DNA from: Caulobacteraceae bacterium
GTDB taxonomy: Bacteria; Pseudomonadota; Alphaproteobacteria; Caulobacterales; Caulobacteraceae
Length of the DNA stretch: 7,059 nucleotides
Assembly (NCBI GenBank): GCA_947456005.1
Contig: CANGRP010000136.1
Span: 1-7,059 of the forward strand
Direction of reading: 5' to 3'
The translations under genes were made by a program, and so were the position numbers. Every line of letters begins with the position of its first letter. The first letter of the stretch is position 1. Of the stretch, positions 1 through 5,943 are shown piece after piece. The notes beneath the pieces are model-generated. The model did not search any database and was not told where the DNA came from. It was given only the letters and a program-made list of their open reading frames with translations.

Positions 1-80
1 CCTCCCCCTGGGGGGAGGAATGAGAGAGCCAATTGCTCCCCATCAGGGGGAGCTCCCCGCGAAGCGGGGTGAGGGGGTCA
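1..80 (-). repeat. Triple stem-loop intergenic repeat, copy 1
   Basis: An ~80-bp element, read on the minus strand from 80 to 1, begins 9 bases beyond the amt stop codon. It folds into three consecutive hairpins: CCCCGC/GCGGGG (55-60 with 64-69, GAA loop on the plus strand), GCTCCCC/GGGGAGC (35-41 with 47-53) and CCTCCCC/GGGGAGG (1-7 with 12-18). About 70 of 80 positions match, in inverted orientation, the element at 6840-6918, so this is a dispersed family and not a chance hairpin. Similar GC-rich palindromic intergenic repeats are common in Caulobacter-like genomes (general knowledge, not checked here). Its position after amt suggests transcript termination or 3'-end protection. There is no U-tract, so an intrinsic terminator of classical form is not shown. 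The element may continue left of the window. Confidence 0.85.
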
Positions 81-88
81 GCGGCGGC

Positions 89-1393
89 TCAGTTGATGTG
101 GTAGGCCCGCTCGCCGTGGGCGCCCAGGTCGAGACCCTCGTCGATGACCTCGTCGCTGGCCCGCAAGCCCGTCAGCTTCCGGACGATGGCGATCAGGACC
201 AGGCTGGCGCCCGCCGACCAGGCGCAGACCACGACGACCCCCAGGGCCTGGCGCCAGGCCTGGCCGGCGAGGCCGACGCCCTCGGCATAGCCGGTCCCGC
301 CCAGGAGGGGGTGGGCCAGCCCTGCGAGCATCAGGGTCCCGAGAATGCCGCCCACCCCGTGGACCGCGAAGACATCGAGGCTGTCATCGACCTTCAGCCG
401 GGCCTTCACCAGGCTGACGGCCTCGAAGCAGACATAGCTGCCGAGCGCCCCCAGGAAGAGGCCCGCCAGGGGGCTGATGAAGCCCGAGGCCGGGGTCACG
501 GTGGCGAGGCCCGCGACCACGCCGGTGACCAGGCCGACCAGGCTGGCCCGGCCAAAACGGCGGTGCTCGATCAGGGCCCAGACCAGGCCCGCCGAGGCCG
601 CCGCCATGTGCGTGGCGGTGAGGGCCGCGCCGGCGTCGGCGTTGGCCGCCAGGGCGCTGCCGCCATTGAATCCGAACCAGCCCACCCACAGGAGGCCTGC
701 CCCGGTCATGGTCATGCCCGGATTGTGCGGCGGCGACAGGTCCCGGGGCCAGCCGTCCCGGGGTCCGACCGCCTTCGCCAGGATGAGGGCGCTGACCCCC
801 GCCGTGGCGTGGACCACCAGGCCCCCGGCATAGTCCTTGACCCCCAGGGTCGCCATCCAGCCGCCGCCCCAGATCCAGTGGCAGACGGGGGCGTAGACCA
901 GGACCAGCCAGCCGGCGCAGAAGGCCAGGAGGCCGGCGAACTTCACCCGCTCGACCACGGCGCCGATCATCAGGGCCGGCGTGATGATGGCGAAGGCCAT
1001 CTGGAAGGCGAAGAAGACGATCTCGGGCGCCGTCCCGATGACGTCGCCTCGGGTCAGGCCCATCAGGCCGACGCGGCCGAGGTCGCCGATGAAGGGCGCG
1101 GTCCCGGAAAAGGCCAGGGAGTAGCCGAGGGCCAGCCAGACCACCGAGGCCAGGCAGGCCACCGCCGTGCACTGCATCAGGACCGACAGGACGTTCTTGG
1201 TGCGCACCAGGCCGCCGTAGAAGAGGGCCAGTCCCGGCAGGGTCATCAGGAGGACCAGGGCCGTGGCGCTGAGCAGCCAGGCCGTATCGCCGGAGTTCAC
1301 CTCCGAAGGCGCCTGGGCCAGGGCCGGGCCCGCCCCGAGGAGCCCCAGGCCCAGGGCGAGGCCCGTCGCTTGCATGACTCTTGTGCGCTGCAT
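89..1393 (-). CDS. amt: Amt/MEP/Rh-family ammonium channel
   Basis: This 434-residue inner-membrane protein conducts ammonium/ammonia into the cell. Residues 1-26 form a signal peptide ending in ALA before QAPSE, as in E. coli AmtB, followed by about eleven hydrophobic segments. Pore residues align with AmtB: the Phe gate (F130 and F242, the latter in WFGFN), S246 and W175 of the recruitment site, D187, and the twin pore histidines H195 and H345 (the latter in DVFAVHG). The C-terminal tail (GLRASDE, then EGLDLGAHGERAY) keeps the regulatory helix that contacts PII proteins. The ATG at 1393 follows an AGGGGGG-type Shine-Dalgarno about 9 bases upstream; M7 is a less supported alternative. No glnK lies upstream, where the neighbour is a divergent sirtuin, and the 3' side runs into the hairpin repeat. 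No sigma-54 promoter was found upstream. Confidence 0.97.
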   Translation of the reverse strand: MQRTRVMQATGLALGLGLLGAGPALAQAPSEVNSGDTAWLLSATALVLLMTLPGLALFYGGLVRTKNVLSVLMQCTAVACLASVVWLALGYSLAFSGTAPFIGDLGRVGLMGLTRGDVIGTAPEIVFFAFQMAFAIITPALMIGAVVERVKFAGLLAFCAGWLVLVYAPVCHWIWGGGWMATLGVKDYAGGLVVHATAGVSALILAKAVGPRDGWPRDLSPPHNPGMTMTGAGLLWVGWFGFNGGSALAANADAGAALTATHMAAASAGLVWALIEHRRFGRASLVGLVTGVVAGLATVTPASGFISPLAGLFLGALGSYVCFEAVSLVKARLKVDDSLDVFAVHGVGGILGTLMLAGLAHPLLGGTGYAEGVGLAGQAWRQALGVVVVCAWSAGASLVLIAIVRKLTGLRASDEVIDEGLDLGAHGERAYHIN

Positions 1394-1425
1394 TCCCCGC
1401 TTCCCCCCTTGCGCCGTTCCGGCGG

Positions 1426-1450
1426 TTGTCCTGAAGTCCTTGGCTACAGG
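1426..1450 (+). promoter_or_regulatory. Candidate housekeeping promoter for the sirtuin gene
   Basis: TTGTCC (1426-1431) and GCTACAGG (1443-1450) are separated by 11 bases. This resembles the Caulobacter sigma-73 pattern of a TTGAC-type -35 and a GCTANAWC -10 with 10-14 bases between them, although the last two bases of the -10 do not match. Transcription would start near 1457, giving an ~85-base leader before the GTG at 1543. The rest of the 149-bp gap (1394-1542) must also hold the amt promoter, for which I see no convincing boxes. This is pattern matching only. Confidence 0.3.
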
Positions 1451-1542
1451 ATCAGGCGTCGCTGGGAAGGTCCAAAAAACGGGGCCCCGGGCGCCGGTCC
1501 GGCAGGCAGGCGTCCAGCGGCGCAGACAGGCGGAGCCCGGAA

Positions 1543-2310
1543 GTGAGCGAAAAACTGGGGAAACGGGAGGATCTGGCGCAGGTCCTGCGGTCTGCAGAGC
1601 GGATTGTGGCCTTCACCGGGGCTGGAATCTCCACGGAATCGGGAATTCCGGACTTTCGCTCCCCGGGCGGGGTCTGGACGAAGATGAAGCCGATCCAGTT
1701 TCAGGATTTCGTGAACAGCGAGGAGAGGCGGCGGGAATCCTGGACCCGCGCCTTCCAGGGCCGGGCCGGCTGGACGGGCCGGGAGCCCAACGCCGGCCAC
1801 TACGCCCTGGAGCGCCTGTGGCGGGCTGGCCGGCTCTCGTCGATCATCACCCAGAATGTGGACAACCTGCACCAGCACTCCGGCGTGCCCGCCGACCGGG
1901 TGATCGAGCTGCACGGCAACGCCAGCTACGCCACCTGCCTGGCCTGCGGACTGCGCCATGAGATCGAGGACCTGCGCCCGCCCTTCGAGACCCGGGGTGA
2001 GCTGCCCGCCTGCCGGGACTGCACCGGCATCGTCAAGACGGCGACCATTTCCTTTGGCCAGTCCATGCCCGAGGAACCCATGCGCCGGGCCGAGGAAGAG
2101 ACCCTGTCCTGCGACCTGTTCCTTGTGCTGGGATCAAGCCTCACCGTCTGGCCGGCGGCGGGCTTTCCCCTGCAGGCGCGGCGGGCCGGCGCGCGCCTGG
2201 TGATCGTCAACCGGGACTCCACGGACCTGGACGACTACGCCCACCTCATCCTTCGCGACGAGATCGGGCCGGCCCTGTCCGAGGCGATCCCGGCCAACTT
2301 CCCCGGCTGA
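1543..2310 (+). CDS. Sir2-family NAD-dependent protein deacylase (sirtuin)
   Basis: This 255-residue cytoplasmic sirtuin removes acyl groups from lysines using NAD+, yielding nicotinamide and O-acyl-ADP-ribose (family knowledge). Visible motifs in order are GAGIS (26-30) with PDFRS (36-40) of the NAD pocket, TQNVDNLHQ (103-111), catalytic H124 in the HGN motif, and a four-cysteine zinc site (C132, C135, C157, C160). They are followed by SFGQSMP (170-176), GSS (197-199) and N223 in IVNRD. The Tyr-x-x-Arg pair typical of desuccinylases is not apparent in the acyl-pocket segment, so deacetylation or longer-chain deacylation is more likely than desuccinylation (inference). The start is GTG, chosen because GGAG at 1532-1535 sits 7 bases upstream and no better ATG precedes the Rossmann motif. 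The gene is divergent from amt and converges on an acyl-CoA dehydrogenase. I withhold the symbol cobB because orthology to it is not shown. Confidence 0.95.
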   Translation: MSEKLGKREDLAQVLRSAERIVAFTGAGISTESGIPDFRSPGGVWTKMKPIQFQDFVNSEERRRESWTRAFQGRAGWTGREPNAGHYALERLWRAGRLSSIITQNVDNLHQHSGVPADRVIELHGNASYATCLACGLRHEIEDLRPPFETRGELPACRDCTGIVKTATISFGQSMPEEPMRRAEEETLSCDLFLVLGSSLTVWPAAGFPLQARRAGARLVIVNRDSTDLDDYAHLILRDEIGPALSEAIPANFPG

Positions 2311-2322
2311 CGCCCGCGCCGG

Positions 2323-3648
2323 TCAGTTCCGCAAGGCGACCGAGGCGGAGACCTCCTCGCCGCCGCCCTCGTAGGCCCGCAGCTCGTTGCGGCCGACCAC
2401 CAGGTGGTGGACCTCGTCCGGGCCGTCGGCAAAGCGCAGGTGGCGCACGTCGGTGTACATCGACGCCAGGGGCGTCCACTGGGAGATGCCCGTGGCGCCG
2501 TGCATCTGGATGGCCTGGTCGATGATCTGGCAGGCCCGCTCCGGCACCATGGCCTTGACCATGGACACCCAGACCCGGGCCTCGCGGTTGCCCAGCACGT
2601 CCATGGCGCGGGCCGCCTTCAGCACCATCAGGCGCATGGCCTCGATGTCGATCCGGGCGCGGGAGATGATTTCGACATTGCCGCCCAGCCAGGCGATCTT
2701 GCGGCCGAAGGCCTCACGGGACAGGCCCCGGCGGACCATCAGGTCCAGGGCTCGCTCGGCCTTGCCGATGGTGCGCATGCAGTGGTGGATCCGGCCCGGC
2801 CCGAGGCGGACCTGGCTGATCTCGAAGCCCCGGCCCTCGCCGAGCAGGACATTGGACTTGGGCACCCGCACGTTGGTGAAGCGGATATGCATGTGGCCGC
2901 GCGGCGCATGGTCCTCGCCGAAGACGTGCATCGGGCCGAGGATCTCCACTCCGGGCGCATCGATGGGCACCAGGATCTGCGACTGCTGCTTGTGCGGGGG
3001 GGCGTCCGGATTGGTGCGGACCATGGTGATCATGATCTTGCAGCGGGGATCGCCGGCGCCGGAGATGTAGTACTTCTCGCCGTTGATCACCCACTCATCG
3101 CCGTCCAGCACAGCCTGGGTGGCGATGTTCTTGGCGTCGGAGGAGGCCACCGCCGGCTCGGTCATGGCGTAGGCCGAGCGGATCTCGCCGTTCAGCAGGG
3201 GCTTCAGCCAGCGCTCCTTCTGCTCCGGCGTACCGACCCGCTCCAGCACCTCCATGTTGCCGGTGTCGGGCGCCGAGCAGTTCATGACCTCGGAGGCCAT
3301 GGGCGCCTTGCCCAGCTCCACGGCGATGTAGGCGTAGTCGAGGTTGGACAGGCCCTCGCCGGTCTCGGCGTCGGGCAGGAAGAAGTTCCAGAGGCCCTCC
3401 TTCTTGGCCTGGTCCTTGGCCTTTTCCAGCACGTCGAGCTGGCCGGGGGCGAAGGTCCAGCGATCGGTGTGGCCCTCGCCCAGCGCCTGGAACTCCTTCT
3501 GCATCGGCACGACCGTCTCGGCGATGAAGCGCTTGACGTGCTCGTAGAGCGGCGTCGCCTTCTCGCTCATCCGCAGGTCGTTCATGTCGTCGTGCGGATT
3601 GAAGCCGAAGGTCAGCGGTCCTGCGGTGGGCGGCGTCGGCGCGTTCAT
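2323..3648 (-). CDS. Acyl-CoA dehydrogenase, ACAD10/11-like
   Basis: This 441-residue soluble FAD enzyme is predicted to oxidise the alpha-beta bond of an acyl-CoA and pass electrons to ETF. It has the three-part family layout: a helical N-terminal domain (about 30-155), the beta domain with the flavin/substrate motif AYAMTEPAVASSDA (159-172) and WVINGEKYYISGAG (186-199), and a C-terminal helical domain with GPGRIHH (283-289), EAFGRKI (312-318) and QMHGATGIS (381-389). Where short- and medium-chain enzymes carry the catalytic Glu in a YEG motif, this protein has ADGPDEVH, placing D408 at that site, as in ACAD10/11-type proteins. The kinase domain fused to animal ACAD10/11 is absent. The ATG at 3648 has AGGAAGG 8 bases upstream. 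The substrate cannot be read from sequence. It lies downstream of the exported hydrolase on the same strand but has its own candidate promoter. Confidence 0.95.
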   Translation of the reverse strand: MNAPTPPTAGPLTFGFNPHDDMNDLRMSEKATPLYEHVKRFIAETVVPMQKEFQALGEGHTDRWTFAPGQLDVLEKAKDQAKKEGLWNFFLPDAETGEGLSNLDYAYIAVELGKAPMASEVMNCSAPDTGNMEVLERVGTPEQKERWLKPLLNGEIRSAYAMTEPAVASSDAKNIATQAVLDGDEWVINGEKYYISGAGDPRCKIMITMVRTNPDAPPHKQQSQILVPIDAPGVEILGPMHVFGEDHAPRGHMHIRFTNVRVPKSNVLLGEGRGFEISQVRLGPGRIHHCMRTIGKAERALDLMVRRGLSREAFGRKIAWLGGNVEIISRARIDIEAMRLMVLKAARAMDVLGNREARVWVSMVKAMVPERACQIIDQAIQMHGATGISQWTPLASMYTDVRHLRFADGPDEVHHLVVGRNELRAYEGGGEEVSASVALRN

Positions 3649-3655
3649 GGAGGGC

Positions 3656-3666
3656 GTCCTTCCTGA
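3656..3666 (-). repeat. 11-bp direct repeat, proximal copy (ACAD ribosome-binding site)
   Basis: TCAGGAAGGAC on the minus strand occurs here and again at 3703-3713, exactly 47 bases apart. This copy supplies the AGGAAGG Shine-Dalgarno sequence of the acyl-CoA dehydrogenase gene, 8 bases from its ATG. The identity of 11 bases inside a 78-bp gap is seen directly. A regulatory role is speculative. Confidence 0.5.
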
Positions 3667-3687
3667 ATGATCGGTATGTGACGGCGG

Positions 3688-3716
3688 ATTAAGGCCTTCC
3701 CGGTCCTTCCTGACAA
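3688..3716 (-). promoter_or_regulatory. Candidate promoter of the acyl-CoA dehydrogenase gene
   Basis: On the minus strand, TTGTCA (3711-3716; five of six matches to TTGACA) is followed after exactly 17 bases by CTTAAT (3688-3693; four of six matches to TATAAT). This falls in a stretch of lower GC than its surroundings. Transcription would begin near 3681, giving a leader of about 33 bases. It suggests the dehydrogenase can be transcribed separately from the hydrolase gene upstream. The palindrome AAGGCCTT (3691-3698) overlaps the -10 edge and could be an operator half-site arrangement. Confidence 0.45.
3703..3713 (-). repeat. 11-bp direct repeat, distal copy (overlaps -35)
   Basis: This is the second copy of TCAGGAAGGAC (minus strand). 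Its first three bases overlap the end of the candidate -35 box. Such placement would suit a binding site, but AGGAAGG-like strings also occur by chance in purine-rich leaders. Confidence 0.4.
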
Positions 3717-3726
3717 GCCCCAGGCG

Positions 3727-4647
3727 CTATCGGACCCTTGCGGAGAGGAAGTCCAGGGTGAGGCGGGTGGTCGCATCGCCCTCGGCGCCGAAGCCGTAGT
3801 TGAGGCTGTTGTGGCTCTCGCGCCGGGCTGCGTGAACCTCCGCCTCGCCGCCGGCGGCGCGCAGGGCGCCGGCCAAGGCCTCGGCCTGGCCCGGCGTCTC
3901 GGGATTGCCGGCCACGACGTGCAGGATCATCGGGGGCGGACGGCGACCGGGGCCCGCGTGACTGACCGGCGACATGGCGGTCCAGCCGGCGGGGTCTGGG
4001 CCGAAGACCCGGGCGTAGACAGGGTCACCCGTCTCCCGGACGTGCCGGGCGATGTCGAGGCCGTAGGCGTCGAGGAGGACCCCGGCGCGCACCGCCTCGG
4101 GCGGGACTCCCGCCGCCGCCAGGTAGGACTCATCCAGCGCGACCAGGGCCGCCAGGTGGGCGCCGGCGGAATGGCCCATCAGGATGATGCGGTCCGGATC
4201 GAGCCCGCATCCCTTCGCCTCCCGCCGCAGGAAGGCCACGGCCTCGGCGATGTCCCGGGCGGCCTCCTGCGGGGGGCCATGGCGGAGCAGGCGGTAGTTC
4301 ACCGTGGCGTAGGCGTAACCCGCCGCCCGGAAGGCCCGGGCCTGTTGCGGGGTGCCGGCGTACTTGCCGCCATGCATCCAGGTCCCGCCGTGGACGAAGA
4401 CCACCAGGGGCGCCGGGAGCGGCGCGGCTCCGGGCCACAGGTCGAGCTTGAGGACCGCCGCCGGCACGCCCGCCTCAGGGGCGGCGTAGGCGAGGTTGCG
4501 GATCGGTGCATCGGCGCCCGGGACGAGCCCGGCGCAGGCGCTCTCCGCTCGGGTCGCCCCGGCCGCCGCCAGGACGAGGGCGAAGGCCATGGCCCCCAAG
4601 CGTGCGGGCCAAGGTTGCGCTGTCGGGCCTGGGCCGTGCAGGATCAT
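3727..4647 (-). CDS. Exported alpha/beta-hydrolase (carboxylesterase-like)
   Basis: This is a 306-residue predicted periplasmic or secreted esterase of the BD-FAE/hormone-sensitive-lipase-like alpha/beta-hydrolase group. The leader has an Arg at 16, a hydrophobic core (about 19-30) and a probable cleavage after ATRA (34). The enzyme core shows the oxyanion-hole motif HGGTW (86-90), the nucleophile elbow GHSAG (158-162, S160) and a C-terminal His in ESHNSLN (H279). The usual acid-loop Asp is not obvious; E250 in AGNPETP is the nearest candidate. The start at 4647 is chosen because AGGAG (4656-4660) sits 8 bases upstream. ATGs at 4668 and 4590 have poorer ribosome-binding sites. The open frame continues upstream to 5448 only as a shadow of the divergent gene. 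The natural substrate is unknown. It is divergent from another exported hydrolase, with only 36 bp between starts. Confidence 0.9.
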   Translation of the reverse strand: MILHGPGPTAQPWPARLGAMAFALVLAAAGATRAESACAGLVPGADAPIRNLAYAAPEAGVPAAVLKLDLWPGAAPLPAPLVVFVHGGTWMHGGKYAGTPQQARAFRAAGYAYATVNYRLLRHGPPQEAARDIAEAVAFLRREAKGCGLDPDRIILMGHSAGAHLAALVALDESYLAAAGVPPEAVRAGVLLDAYGLDIARHVRETGDPVYARVFGPDPAGWTAMSPVSHAGPGRRPPPMILHVVAGNPETPGQAEALAGALRAAGGEAEVHAARRESHNSLNYGFGAEGDATTRLTLDFLSARVR

Positions 4648-4683
4648 GCCTGAAGCTCCTGTCCTCATGCCCGGAAGATGCCC
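4648..4683. promoter_or_regulatory. 36-bp divergent start region with two opposed ribosome-binding sites
   Basis: This gap separates the starts of two divergent exported-hydrolase genes. It holds AGGAG for the minus gene (4656-4660, 8-base spacer) and GGAAG for the plus gene (4673-4677, 6-base spacer to the ATG at 4684). The latter decides the plus start: an in-frame ATG at 4678 directly abuts GGAAG and would have no spacer. The region is too short for two promoters, so promoter elements must lie within the opposing coding sequences, where I see no strong boxes. A weak TTGCGC at 4615-4620 has no good -10 partner. Confidence 0.6.
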
Positions 4684-5943
4684 ATGCGCCTGACCCGCCG
4701 CAACCTCCTCGCCGCCGTCGCCGCCTCGCCCCTCGCGGGGATGGGGACCGCCGCCCTGGCCGCCGCCCCGCTCTCGCCCCTCGTCGCCCCGAAGGCTGCG
4801 GGCTTTGATCCGGTGGCGCTCAAGGCCCTGTCCGACGACCTCCAGGGCCTGGTCGACCGGGGGCAGCTGGCCGGGGTGACCACCCTGGCCGCGCGGAAGG
4901 GCAAGGTCTTCCACTTCGAGACCCGGGGCCTGGCGGACGTGGAGACCGGCGCCCCGGCCCGGCCCGACACCATCTGGCGGATCGCCTCCATGACCAAGCC
5001 GGTGGCCGGCGTCGCCATGATGCAGCTCTGGGAGAAGGGCCTCTGGAAGCTGGACGACCCTGTCGAGCGGCACATCCCCGAGTTCGCAGGCCTCAAGGTG
5101 AAGGCGCCGGACGGGAGCCTCGTTCCCCAGGCCTCGCCCATGACCATGGCCCAGCTGATGAGCCATACCGCCGGCTTTGACGTCAGCGCCGGCTACGCCC
5201 AGGCGGGCCTGCGCGCCGGTGACCTGAAGGAGATGATCCGCCGCCTCGCCGCCCTGCCGCTCGCCGCCCAGCCCGGGTCGGACTGGCGGTATGGCCCCAG
5301 CGTGGACATCCAGGGCCATGTGGTGGAGCGGCTGTCGGGCGAGCGGCTGGACGCCTACCTCGACCGCCACGTCTTCGGGCCGCTGAAGATGGTCGACACC
5401 GGCCTGCATGTCCCGGCGGCCAAGGCGGCCCGGGTCGCCCGCATCCATACCTACCGGGAGGGCCGGATCGTCGCAGGTCCGCCCCAGGCCATACCGGTCA
5501 CGCCGCCGGTCTTCCTGTCGGGAAGCGGGGGCCTCCTGTCCACGGCCTCGGACTATTTCCGCTTCTCTCAGGCTCTGCTGAACGGCGGCGAGCTGGAGGG
5601 CGCGCGGATCCTGAAGCCGGAGACCGTCCAGCTCATGCGGCGCAGCGTCCTGGCGCCTGGCGTGAAGGTGGACCTCTACGGCCCGGCCCAGTCCGGGACG
5701 GGCTTCGGGCTCGACTTCGCCGTGATCGAGGACCCCGCCGCCGCCGGGACCCCCCAGGGTCGCGACACCTACTACTGGGGCGGAGCCTTCGGCACCTGGT
5801 TCTGGATCGACCCGACGAACGACATCGTCTTCGTGGGCATGATCCAGAACCTCAACGGCAGCATCCCCGGCGCCGGGAGCCCCCCTGTGCGGGAGCTGAG
5901 CATCCGGCGCCTGTACGCCGCCCTCAGGACGCCCGCGGCGTGA
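4684..5943 (+). CDS. Exported serine hydrolase, class C beta-lactamase / family VIII esterase fold
   Basis: This is a 419-residue enzyme of the beta-lactamase superfamily (Pfam Beta-lactamase type). The leader begins MRLTRRNLLAAV, a twin-arginine motif, followed by a hydrophobic stretch and an AALAAA cleavage region (about 23-28), so Tat export to the periplasm is likely. Catalytic motifs are S102-M-T-K105 (SxxK; nucleophile and base), Y203 in WRYGPS as the second-motif Tyr, and WGG (365-367) where true class C beta-lactamases have KTG. HTAGF (161-165) is a family hallmark. The WGG variant is typical of family VIII carboxylesterases such as EstB, so ester or amide hydrolysis is more likely than clinically relevant beta-lactam resistance (inference). 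The start is set by GGAAG at 4673-4677. Its TGA overlaps the start of the following gene by four bases, implying an operon. Confidence 0.94.
   Translation: MRLTRRNLLAAVAASPLAGMGTAALAAAPLSPLVAPKAAGFDPVALKALSDDLQGLVDRGQLAGVTTLAARKGKVFHFETRGLADVETGAPARPDTIWRIASMTKPVAGVAMMQLWEKGLWKLDDPVERHIPEFAGLKVKAPDGSLVPQASPMTMAQLMSHTAGFDVSAGYAQAGLRAGDLKEMIRRLAALPLAAQPGSDWRYGPSVDIQGHVVERLSGERLDAYLDRHVFGPLKMVDTGLHVPAAKAARVARIHTYREGRIVAGPPQAIPVTPPVFLSGSGGLLSTASDYFRFSQALLNGGELEGARILKPETVQLMRRSVLAPGVKVDLYGPAQSGTGFGLDFAVIEDPAAAGTPQGRDTYYWGGAFGTWFWIDPTNDIVFVGMIQNLNGSIPGAGSPPVRELSIRRLYAALRTPAA

Noticed and set aside
1474..1489. CGGGGCCCCG palindrome followed by six T on the minus strand, resembling a terminator or attenuator upstream of amt
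   Set aside because: The palindrome has no loop. As a hairpin it leaves about three base pairs around a four-base loop, too weak for an intrinsic terminator.
20..1546. 508-residue open frame on the plus strand opposite amt
   Set aside because: Its translation is low-complexity (rich in G, A, R, Q, D, P), matches no recognisable family and is the antisense shadow of a clear membrane-channel gene in GC-rich DNA.
2404..3666. 420-residue open frame on the plus strand opposite the acyl-CoA dehydrogenase
   Set aside because: It is a shadow of a gene with full family motifs. Its His/Asp/Gly/Leu-rich composition reflects reverse-complemented codons.
3688..3693. CtrA-type binding site at the TTAA near the candidate -10
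   Set aside because: Only one TTAA half is present; there is no second TTAA seven bases away.
4648..5448. N-terminal extension of the alpha/beta-hydrolase frame
   Set aside because: This part lies antisense to the serine hydrolase gene, has shadow-like composition, and a signal peptide with a good ribosome-binding site begins at 4647.
4684..5943. Calling the serine hydrolase an AmpC-type antibiotic-resistance beta-lactamase
   Set aside because: The third motif is WGG rather than KTG and the second is Y-G-P rather than Y-x-N, which points to the family VIII esterase-like branch.
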